The notes below the pieces were generated by a model, which made no database searches, was not told where the DNA came from, and worked only from the letters and a program-made list of their open reading frames with translations. From Saccoglossus kowalevskii (Eukaryota > Hemichordata > Enteropneusta > Harrimaniidae), in assembly GCF_000003605.2 (NCBI RefSeq), contig NW_003108056.1, positions 1 through 20,263 on the forward strand: a stretch of 20,263 nt of DNA, read 5' to 3'. Within the stretch, counting starts at the first letter, position 1; the number at the start of each line of letters is the position of its first letter. Below, in pieces: positions 11,270 through 20,263 of the stretch. A program made the translations under genes and the position numbers.

Positions 11270-11637
11270 GACTGTAACTGTGGCTGAACCATAGTTCAGA
11301 CTGTAACTGTGGCTGAACCATAGTTCAGACTGTAACTGTGGCTGCACCATAGCTCGGACTGTAACTGTGGCTGAACTATAGCTCGACCTGTAAATGTGGC
11401 TAAATCATAGCTCAGACTGTAACTGTGGCTGAACCATAGCTCGGACTGTAAGTGTGGCTGAACCATAGTTCAGACTGTAACTGTGGCTGATCTATATTTC
11501 AGACTGTAACTGTGGCTGAACTATAGTTCAGACTGTAACTGTGGCTAAATCATAGCTCAAACTGTAACTGTGGCTAAACCATAGCTCGGACAGTAACTGT
11601 GGCTGAACTATAGCTCGGACTGTAACTGTGGCTGAAC

Positions 11638-12221
11638 CATAGTTCAGACTGTAACTCTGGCTGAACCATAGCTCTAACCGTAACTATGGCTGAACCATAG
11701 CTCGGACTGTAACTGTGGCTGAAAGATAGCTCAGATTGTAACTGTGGCTGAACCATAGCTCAGACTGTATCTGTGGCTGAACCAGAGCTCTAACTGTAAC
11801 TGTGGCTGAACCATAGCTCGGACTGTAACTGTAGTTGAACCATAGCTCGGACTGTAACTGTGGCTGAACTATAGTTCAGACTGTAACTGTGGCTGAACCA
11901 TAGTTCAGACTGTAACTGTGGCTGCACCATAGCTCGGACTGTAACTGTGGCTGAACAATAGCTCGAACTGTAAATGTGCTAAATCATAGCTCAGAATGTA
12001 ACTGTGGCTGAACCATAGCTCGGACTGTGACTGTGGCTGAACCATAGCTCGGACTGTAAGTGTGGCTAAATCATAGCTCGGACTGTAACTGTGGCTAAAC
12101 CATAGCTCAGACTGTAACTGTGGCTAAATCATAGCTCGGACTGTAACTGTGGCTGAACTATAGCTCGGACTGTAACTGTGGGTGAACCATAGTTCAGACT
12201 GTAACTGTGGCTGAACTGTAG
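11638..12221. repeat. Block A, copy 3 (full 584-bp match to 2-585)
   Basis: This is the far partner of the block at the start of the window. It adjoins ordinary monomers on the left and, just to the right, leads into the ~2.9-kb unit at 12247. Confidence 0.9.
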
Positions 12222-12246
12222 CTCGGACTGTAACTGTGGCTGAACA

Positions 12247-15140
12247 ATAGCTCGGACTGTAACTGTGGCTGAACCATAGCTCGGACTGTATCTGTGGCTG
12301 AACCATAGCTCAGACTGTAACTGTGGCTAAGCAGTAGTTCACACTGTAGCTGTGGCTGAACCAGAGCTCAGACTGTAATTGTGGCTGAACCATAGCTCAG
12401 ACTGTAACTGGCTGAACCATAGCTCGGACTGTAACTGTACCTGAATCATAGCTCGGCCTGTAATTGTGGCTGAACCATAGCTCAGACTGTAACTCTCGCT
12501 GAACCATAGCTCGGACTGTAACTCTGGCTGAACCATAGCTCTAACCGTAACTATGGCTGAACCATACCTCAGACTGTACCTGTGGCTGAACCAGAGCTCT
12601 AACTGTAACTGTGGCTGAACCATAGCTCGGACTGTAACTGTGGTTGAACCATAGCTCGGACTGTAACTGTGGCTGAACCATAGTTCAGACTGTAACTGTG
12701 GCTGAACCATAGTTCAGACTGTAACTGTGGCTGCACCATAGCTCGGACTGTAACTGTGGCTGAACAATAGCTCGAACTGTAAATGTGCTAAATCATAGCT
12801 CAGACTGTAACTGTGGCTGAACCATAGCTCGGACTGTGACTGTGGCTGAACCATAGCTCGGACTGTAAGTGTGGCTAAATCATAGCTCGGACTGTAACTG
12901 TGGCTGAACAATAGCTCGAACTGTAAATGTGGCTAAATCATAGCTCAGACTGTAACTGTGGCTGAACCATAGTTCAGACTGTAACTGTGGCTGAACCACA
13001 GCTCGGACTGTAACTGTGGCGGAAACATAGTTCCGACTGTAACTGTGGCTGAGGCATAGCTCAGACTGTAACTGTTGCTGAACCATAGCTCAGACTGTAA
13101 CTGTTGCTGAACCATAGCTCAGACTGTAACTGTGGCTAAACCATAGCTCGGACTGTAACTGTGGCTGAACCATAGCTCGGACTGTAACTGTGGCTGAACC
13201 ATAGCTCGGACTGTAACTGTGGCTGAACCATAGCTCGGACTGTATCTGTGGCTGAACCATAGCTCAGACTGTAACTGTGGCTAAGCAGTAGTTCACACTG
13301 TAGCTGTGGCTGAACCAGAGCTCAGACTGTAATTGTGGCTGAACCATAGCTCAGACTGTAACTGGCTGAGCCATAGCTCGGACTGTAACTGTACCTGAAT
13401 CATAGCTCGGACTGTAATTGTGGCTGAACCATAGCTCAGACTGTAACTCTGGCTGAACCATAGCTCGGACTGTAACTGTGGCTGAGCCATAGCTCGGACT
13501 GTAACTGTGGCTGAACCATAGTTCAGACTGTAACTGTGGCTGAACCATAGTTCAGACTGTAACTGTGGCTGAACCATAGTTCAGACTGTAACTGTGGCTG
13601 CACCATAGCTCGGACTGTAACTGTGGCTGAACAATAGCTCGAACTGTAAATGTGGCTAAATCATAGCTCAGACTGTAACTGTGGCTGAACCATAGCTCGG
13701 ACTGTAACTGTGGCTGAACTATAGCTCGGACTGTAACTGTGGCTGAACCATAGTTCAGACTGTAACTCTGGCTGAACCATAGCTCTAACCGTAACTATGG
13801 CTGAACCATAGCTCGGACTGTAACTGTGGCTGAAAGATAGCTCAGATTGTAACTGTGGCTGAACCATAGCTCAGACTGTATCTGTGGCTGAACCAGAGCT
13901 CTAACTGTAACTGTGGCTGAACCATAGCTCGGACAGTAACTGTGGCTGAACTATAGCTCGGACTGTAACTGTGGCTGAACCATAGCTCGGACTGTGACTG
14001 TGGCTGAACCATAGTTCAGACTGTAACTGTGGCTGATCTATATTTCAGACTGTAACTGTGGCTGAACTATAGTTCAGACTGTAACTGTGGCTGAACCATA
14101 GATCCGACTGTAACTGTGGCTAAACCATAGCTCAGACTGTAACTGTGGCTAATCCATAGCTCGGACTGTAACTGTGGCTGAACCACAGCTCGGACTGTAT
14201 CTGTGGCTAAACCATAGCTCAGACTGTAACTGTGGCTAAATCATAGCTCGGACTGTAACTGTGGCTGAACTATAGCTCGGACTGTAACTGTGGGTGAACC
14301 ATAGTTCAGACTGTAACTGTGGCTGAACTATAGTTCAGACTGTAACTGTGGCTAAATCATAGCTCAAACTGTAACTGTGGCTAAACCATAGCTCGGACAG
14401 TAACTGTGGCTGAACTATAGCTCGGACTGTAACTGTGGCTGAACCATAGCTCGGACTGTAACTGTGACTGAACTATAGCTCGGACTGTAACTGTGGCTGA
14501 ACCATAGTTCAGACTGTAACTCTGGCTGAACCATAGCTCTAACCGTAACTATGGCTGAACCATAGCTCGGACTGTAACTGTGGCTGAAAGATAGCTCAGA
14601 TTGTAACTGTGGCTGAACCATAGCTCAGACTGTACCTGTGGCTGAACCAGAGCTCTAACTGTAACTGTGGCTGACCATAGCTCGGACTGTAACTGTGGCT
14701 GAACCATAGCTCGGACTGTAACTGTGGCTGAACCATAGTTCAGACTGTAACTGTGGCTGAACCATAGTTCAGACTGTAACTGTGGCTGCACCATAGCTCG
14801 GACTGTAACTGTGGCTGAACAATAGCTCGAACTGTAAATGTGGCTAAATCATAGCTCAGACTGTAACTGTGGCTGAACCATAGCTCGGACTGTAACTGTG
14901 GCTGAACCATAGTTCAGACTGTAACTGTGGCTGATCTATATTTCAGACTGTAACTGTGGCTGAACTATAGTTCAGACTGTAACTGTGGCTAAATCATAGC
15001 TCAAACTGTAACTGTGGCTAAACCATAGCTCGGACAGTAACTCTGGCTGAACTATAGCTCGGACTGTAACTGTGGCTGAACCATAGTTCAGACTGTAACT
15101 GTGGCTGAACCATAGCTCGGACTGTAACTGTGGCTGAACC
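12247..15140. repeat. ~2.9-kb higher-order unit B, copy 1 (100 monomers)
   Basis: The distance from 12247 to its counterpart 15141 is 2894 bp. That equals 100 monomers less 6 bp, fully explained by two 27-bp monomers (near 12400 and 13355) and two 28-bp monomers (near 12788 and 14671). The unit holds cassettes at 12327 and 13281, GTACCTGAATCATAG monomers at 12437 and 13391, a CTGATCTATATTTCAG monomer at 14033 and block E at 14096. Bases 12247-13711 align with 15141-16634 and 13990-14630 with about 16622-17262. About ten monomers at 13712-14000 and one near 13100 have no partner in copy 2. The left edge is diffuse: similarity with scattered differences extends back to about 12121. Confidence 0.84.
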
Positions 15141-18060
15141 ATAGCTCGGACTGTAACTGTGGCTGAACCATAGCTCGGACTGTATCTGTGGCTGAACCAT
15201 AGCTCAGACTGTAACTGTGGCTAAGCAGTAGTTCACACTGTAGCTGTGGCTGAACCAGAGCTCAGACTGTAATTGTGGCTGAACCATAGCTTAGACTGTA
15301 ACTGGCTGAACCATAGCTCGGACTGTAACTGTACCTGAATCATAGCTCGGCCTGTAATTGTGGCTGAACCATAGCTCAGACTGTAACTCTCGCTGAACCA
15401 TAGCTCGGACTGTAACTCTGGCTGAACCATAGCTCTAACCGTAACTATGGCTGAACCATAGCTCGGACTGTAACTGTGGCTGAAAGATAGCTCAGATTGT
15501 AACTGTGGCTGAACCATACCTCAGACTGTACCTGTGGCTGAACCAGAGCTCTAACTGTAACTGTGGCTGAACCATAGCTCGGACTGTAACTGTGGTTGAA
15601 CCATAGCTCGGACTGTAACTGTGGCTGAACCATAGTTCAGACTGTAACTGTGGCTGAACCATAGTTCAGACTGTAACTGTGGCTGCACCATAGCTCGGAC
15701 TGTAACTGTGGCTGAACAATAGCTCGAACTGTAAATGTGCTAAATCATAGCTCAGACTGTAACTGTGGCTGAACCATAGCTCGGACTGTGACTGTGGCTG
15801 AACCATAGCTCGGACTGTAAGTGTGGCTAAATCATAGCTCGGACTGTAACTGTGGCTGAACAATAGCTCGAACTGTAAATGTGGCTAAATCATAGCTCAG
15901 ACTGTAACTGTGGCTGAACCATAGTTCAGACTGTAACTGTGGCTGAACCACAGCTCGGACTGTAACTGTGGCGGAAACATAGTTCCGACTGTAACTGTGG
16001 CTGAGGCATAGCTCAGACTGTAACTGTTGCTGAACCATAGCTCAGACTGTAACTTTGGCTAAACCATAGCTCAGACTGTAACTGTGGCTGAACCATAGCT
16101 CGGACTGTAACTGTGGCTGAACCATAGCTCGGACTGTAACTGTGGCTGAACCATAGCTCGGACTGTATCTGTGGCTGAACCATAGCTCAGACTGTAACTG
16201 TGGCTAAGCAGTAGTTCACACTGTAGCTGTGGCTGAACCAGAGCTCAGACTGTAATTGTGGCTGAACCATAGCTCAGACTGTAACTGGCTGAACCATAGC
16301 TCGGACTGTAACTGTACCTGAATCATAGCTCGGACTGTAATTGTGGCTGAACCATAGCTCAGACTGTAACTCTGGCTGAACCATAGCTCGGACTGTAACT
16401 GTGGCTGAGCCATAGCTCGGACTGTAACTGTGGCTGAACCATAGTTCAGACTGTAACTGTGGCTGAACCATAGATCAGACTGTAACTGTGGCTGAACCAT
16501 AGTTCAGACTGTAACTGTGGCTGCACCATAGCTCGGACTGTAACTGTGGCTGAACAATAGCTCGAACTGTAAATGTGGCTAAATCATAGCTCAGACTGTA
16601 ACTGTGGCTGAACCATAGCTCGGACTGTAACTGTGGCTGACCATAGTTCAGACTGTAACTGTGGCTGATCTATATTTCAGACTGTAACTGTGGCTGAACT
16701 ATAGTTCAGACTGTAACTGTGGCTGAACTATAGTTCAGACTGTAACTGTGGCTGAACCATAGATCCGACTGTAACTGTGGCTAAACCATAGCTCAGACTG
16801 TAACTGTGGCTAATCCATAGCTCGGACTGTAACTGTGGCTGAACCACAGCTCGGACTGTATCTGTGGCTAAACCATAACTCAGACTGTAACTGTGGCTAA
16901 ATCATAGCTCGGACTGTAACTGTGGCTGAACTATAGCTCGGACTGTAACTGTGGGTGAACCATAGTTCAGACTGTAACTGTGGCTGAACTATAGTTCAGA
17001 CTGTAACTGTGGCTAAATCATAGCTCAAACTGTAACTGTGGCTAAACCATAGCTCGGACAGTAACTGTGGCTGAACCATAGCTCGGACTGTAACTGTGAC
17101 TGAACTATAGCTCGGACTGTAACTGTGGCTGAACCATAGTTCAGACTGTAACTCTGGCTGAACCATAGCTCTAACCGTAACTATGGCTGAACCATAGCTC
17201 GGACTGTAACTGTGGCTGAAAGATAGCTCAGATTGTAACTGTGGCTGAACCATAGCTCAGACTGTAACTGTGGTTGAACCATAGCTCGGACTGTAACTGT
17301 GGCTGAACCATAGCTCGGACTGTAACTGTGGCTGAACCATTGCTCAGACTGTAACTGTGGCTAAGCAATAGTTCACACTGTAGCTGTGGCTGAACCAGAG
17401 CTCAGACTGTAACTGTGGCTGAACCATAGCTCGGACTGTAACTGTGGCTGAACCACAGCTCGGACTGTAACTGTGGCTGAACCATAGTTCAGACTGTAAC
17501 TATGGCTGAACCATAGCTCGGACTGTAACTGTGGCTGAACCATAGATCCGACTGTAACTGTGGCTAAACCATAGTTCAGACTGTAACTGTGGCTAATCCA
17601 TAGCACGGACTGTAACTGTGGCTGAACTGTAGCTCGGACTGTAACTGTGGCTGAAACATAGTTCAGACTGTAACTGTGGCTGAACTATAGTTCAGACTGT
17701 AACTGTGGCTAAATCATAGCTCAAACTGTAACTGTGGCTAAACCATTGCTCGGACAGTAACTGTGGCTGAACTATAGCTCGGACTGTAACTGTGGCTGAA
17801 CCATAGCTCGGACTGTAACTGTGACTGAACTATAGCTCGGACTGTAACTGTGGCTGAACCATAGTTCAGACTGTAACACTGGCTGAACCATAGCTCGGAC
17901 TGTAACTGTGGCGGAAACATAGTTCGGACTGTAACTGTGGCTGAGGCATAGCTCAGACTGTAACTGTTGCTGAACCATAGCTCAGACTGTAACTGTGGCT
18001 AAACCATAGCTCAGACTGTAACTGTGGCTGAACCATAGCTCGGACTGTAACTGTGGCTGA
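15141..18060. repeat. ~2.9-kb higher-order unit B, copy 2
   Basis: This follows copy 1 directly. Relative to it, it gains two monomers near 15450-15515 and one near 16695-16750, and lacks one near 13100, ten at 13712-14000 and one near 14410 of copy 1, so the offset moves through 2894, 2952, 2923 and 2632. Differences in length are almost all whole monomers. From about 17262 to 18060 the order departs from copy 1, with a degenerate cassette at 17361 and unusual monomers such as CATAGCACGG and TAACACTGG. The right edge is approximate, set by the next cassette at 18144, 2923 bp (101 monomers) after the one at 15221. Confidence 0.76.
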
Positions 18061-18340
18061 ACCATAGCTCGGACTGTAACTGTGGCTGAACCATAGCTCG
18101 GACTGTAACTGTGGCTGAACCATAGCTCAGACTGTAACTGTGGCTAAGCAATAGTTCACACTGTAGCTGTGGCTGAACCAGAGCTCAGACTGTAATTGTG
18201 GCTGAACCATAGCTCAGACTGTAACTGGCTGAACCATAGCTCAGACTGTAACTGTACCTGAATCATAGCTCGGACTGTAATTGTGGCTGAACCATAGCTC
18301 AGACTGTAACTCTGGCTGAACCACAGCTCGGACTGTAACT
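18061..18340. repeat. Higher-order unit B, start of a third copy
   Basis: The run of plain CTCGG monomers, the cassette at 18144 and the GTACCTGAATCATAG monomer at 18254 repeat the order at 15141-15400. Agreement lasts only to about 18330; after that the sequence follows the order seen near 7690-7880 (CTAAACAATAG at 18403, compared with 7782). Confidence 0.7.
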
Positions 18341-18349
18341 GTGGCTGAA

Positions 18350-19515
18350 CCATAGTTCAGACTGTAACTGTGGCTGAACCATAGCTCGGACTGTAACTGT
18401 GGCTAAACAATAGCTCGGACTGTAACTGTGGCTGAACCACAGCTCGGACTGTAACTGTGGCTAAACCATAGTTCAGACTGTAACTGTGGCTAAATCATAG
18501 CTCGGACTGTAACTGTGGCTGAACTATAGCTCGGACTGTAACTGTGGGTGAACCATAGTTCAGACTGTAACTGTGGCTGAACTATAGTTCAGACTGTAAC
18601 TGTGGCTAAATCATAGCTCAAACTGTAACTGTGGCTAAACCATAGCTCGGACAGTAACTGTGGCTGAACTATAGCTCGGACTGTAACTGTGGCTGAACCA
18701 AAGCTCGGACTGTAACTGTGACTGAACTATAGCTCGGACTGTAACTGTGGCTGAACCATAGTTCAGACTGTAACTCTGGCTGAACCATGGCTCTAACCGT
18801 AACTATGGCTGAACCATAGCTCGGACTGTAACTGTGGCTGAAAGATAGCTCAGATTGTAACTGTGGCTGAACCACAGCTCAGACTGTACCTGTGGCTGAA
18901 CCAGAGCTCTAACTGTAACTGTGGCTGAACCATAGCTCGGACTGTAACTGTGGCTGAACCATAGCTCGGACTGTAACTGTGGCTGAACCATAGTTCAGAC
19001 TGTAACTGTGGCTGAACCAGAGCTCTAACTGTAACTGTGGCTGAACCATAGCTCCGACTGTAACTGTGGCTGAACCATAGCTCGGACTGTAACTGTGGCT
19101 GAACCATAGCTCGGACTGTAACTGTGGCTGAACTATAGTTCAGACTGTAACTGTGGCTGAACCATAGTTGAGACTGTAACTGTGGCTGAACCACAGCTCG
19201 GACTGTAACTGTGGCGGAAACATAGTTCAGACTGTAACTGTGGCTGAGGCATAGCTCAGACTGTAACTGTAGCTGAACCATAGCTCAGACTGTAACTGTG
19301 GCTAAACCATAGCTCAGACTGTAACTGTGGCTGACCCATAGCTCGGACTGTAACTGTGGCTGAACCATAGTTCAGACTGTAACTGTGGCTGAACCATAGC
19401 TCGGACTGTAACTGTGGCTAAACAATAGCTCGGACTGTAACTGTGGCTGAACCACAGCTCGGACTGTAACTGTGGCTAAACCATAGCTCAGACTGTAACT
19501 GTGGCTAAATCATAG
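18350..19515. repeat. Mosaic with 1015-bp internal period (35 monomers)
   Basis: CTAAACAATAG monomers at 18403 and 19418 are 1015 bp apart, exactly 35 x 29, and their surroundings (about 18350-18500 and 19365-19515) agree in monomer order. Between them are a block with CTCTAACC, GAAAGATAG and CAGAGCTC (18636-18925) and a run with AGTTGAGAC, CACAGCTCGG and GTGGCGGAAACATAG (19130-19260) that resembles 6540-6640 and 9430-9530. Confidence 0.7.
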
Positions 19516-19676
19516 CTCAGACTGTAACTGTGGCTGAACCATAGCTCGGACTGTAACTGTGGCTGAACCATAGCTCAGACTGTAACTGTGGCTAACCCAT
19601 AGCTCACACTGTAACTGTGGCTGAACCAGAGCTCAGACTGTAACTGTGGCTGCACCATAGCTCAGACTGTAACTGG

Positions 19677-19821
19677 GTGAGCACTATATCTCACAGTGTC
19701 TCTGTCGGAGCCCCAGATCTCAGAGTGACAGTGGCTCTACCCTAGCTCTCACAGTATCTGTGTCTCAGCACTAGATCTCAGAGTAAAAGTGTGTGAGCCA
19801 TAGATCTCAGTGTAAATCTGG
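19677..19821. repeat. Five highly diverged 29-bp monomers
   Basis: Five consecutive units at 19677-19705, 19706-19734, 19735-19763, 19764-19792 and 19793-19821 are each exactly 29 bp but share only about half of their bases with the array consensus. They resemble one another: four have ATCTCA in place of GCTCGG, and units 2, 4 and 5 carry the palindrome AGATCT. The last array monomer before them is 27 bp (19650-19676), and consensus-like monomers resume at once at 19822. Preserved length with heavy substitution points to an old monomer type that escaped homogenisation, rather than to inserted DNA or read errors. Confidence 0.9.
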
Positions 19822-19982
19822 CTGAACCATAGCTCAGACTGTAACTGTGCCTGAACCATAGCTCGGACTGTAACTGTGGCTGAACCATAGCTCGGACTGT
19901 AACTGTGGGTGAACCACAGTTCGGACTGTAACTGTGGCTGAACCATAGTTCAGACTGTAACTGTGGCTGAACCATAGCTCGG

Positions 19983-20263
19983 ACTGTAACTGTGGCTAAA
20001 CCATAGCTCGGACAGTAACTGTGGCTGAACTATAGCTCGGACTGTAACTGTGGCTGAACCATAGCTCGGACTGTAACTGTGGCTGAACCATAGTTCAGAC
20101 TGTAACTCTGGCTGAACCATAGCTCTAGCCGTAACTATGGCTGAACCATAGCTCGGACTGTAACTGTGGCTGAAAGATAGCTCAGATTGTAACTGTGGCT
20201 GAACCATAGCTCAGACTGTACCTGTGGCTGAACCAGAGCTCTAACTGTAACTCTGGCTGAACC
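19983..20263. repeat. CTCTAGCC block, copy cut by the window end
   Basis: This matches 8811-9091 through CGGACAGTAAC, AACTCTGG, CTCTAGCC, GAAAGATAG, GTACCTG and CAGAGCTC, and stops only because the window stops. The array therefore continues beyond 20263. Confidence 0.83.

Larger units (their letters stand above)
1..20263. repeat. 29-bp satellite array filling the whole window
   Basis: About 700 monomers run head to tail with no unique DNA between them. A consensus-like monomer is at 633-661: it opens with CTGAACCATAG, has a CTCGGACTG core with a single CpG, and ends in TAACTGTGG; it is about 52% GC. Nearly all length variation is 1-3 bp inside single monomers, or gain and loss of whole monomers. 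Common variants are CTCGG to CTCAG or TTCAG in the core, CTGAACC to CTAAACC, CTAAATC or CTGAACT at the start, and AACTGTGG to AACTCTGG or AACTATGG at the end. All copies point the same way; I saw no inverted segment. Both window edges cut the array. Size and homogeneity indicate eukaryotic satellite DNA; chromosomal location and species are not visible in the sequence. Confidence 0.97.

Noticed and set aside
19677-19821. Inserted transposable element or unique gene fragment in the array
   Set aside because: The stretch divides into five exact 29-bp units alignable to the monomer, with no target-site duplication, inverted ends or poly(A).
1-20263. CRISPR array with 29-bp repeats
   Set aside because: Repeat length is in the right range but there are no spacers: monomers abut directly and vary throughout. 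No cas-like gene is present.
1-20263. About fifty minus-strand open frames as real genes or a secreted repeat protein family
   Set aside because: All encode the same repeat in one of three phases, overlap one another in different frames, lack unique sequence, and start and stop wherever monomer variants happen to fall.
1-20263. tRNA-derived repeat: TAGCTCAGACTG resembles a tRNA A box, and GGTTCAG on the other strand resembles the start of a B box
   Set aside because: The two elements lie on opposite strands, there is no acceptor or anticodon stem, and a 29-bp unit cannot hold the normal A-B spacing.
1-20263. Centromere protein B box or telomere repeat
   Set aside because: No TTCG-to-CGGG CENP-B-like arrangement and no TTAGGG, TTTAGGG or similar run was seen, so a centromeric or telomeric place cannot be claimed.
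1-20263. Hairpin-forming monomer
   Set aside because: Only short palindromes occur (AGCT, AGAGCTCT in one variant, AGATCT in the island). ACTGTAACTGT is a direct, not inverted, repeat, and no stem longer than about 4 bp is consistent across monomers.
1-20263. Inverted array segment
   Set aside because: CTGAACC-type monomer starts read in the same direction along the whole window; no stretch reads in the reverse orientation.

Overview
The window is one uninterrupted tandem repeat array. From base 1 to base 20263 it consists of about 700 head-to-tail copies of a 29-bp monomer, all in the same orientation. A consensus-like copy lies at 633-661. I see no gene, RNA gene, transposon, CRISPR array or unique DNA anywhere. 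Both ends of the window cut through the array, so its true length is unknown. Array size, single orientation and layered duplications fit eukaryotic satellite DNA (pericentromeric, subtelomeric or other heterochromatin). The lineage cannot be named from the sequence, and I do not recognise the monomer as a published family.

The monomers differ by recurring linked variants, and these show a higher-order structure. Region by region: 2-585 is a 584-bp block that matches 11638-12221 at every base I compared and partly recurs at 1565-1984. 2499-4730 is a perfect tandem duplication with a 1044-bp period (36 x 29) that contains an older 290-bp duplication (10 x 29). 4775-4895 is a short stretch of irregular, indel-rich monomers. 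4887-7225 and 7869-10119 are two copies of a long segment; within them 6040-7173 and 8934-10067 lie 2894 bp apart (100 monomers) with only a few differences. A 580-bp (20-monomer) duplication sits at their junction. 10.1-12.2 kb is a mosaic of blocks found elsewhere. 12247-15140 and 15141-about 18060 are two copies of another ~2.9-kb unit, again 2894 bp apart at their start, and a third copy begins near 18060. 19677-19821 holds five strongly diverged monomers that still keep exact 29-bp spacing. From 19822 to the end the normal array resumes and finishes inside a copy of the 8811-9091 block.

No genes work together here. The many open frames on the minus strand come from the monomer itself: it has no stop in any minus frame, and because 29 is not a multiple of 3, three monomers (87 bp) encode a repeating 29-residue peptide that passes through all three frames. 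The main points of interest are the ~100-monomer higher-order period, its linked-variant cassette, the fossil-like diverged island, and the in-register duplications that record recent unequal exchange or amplification.
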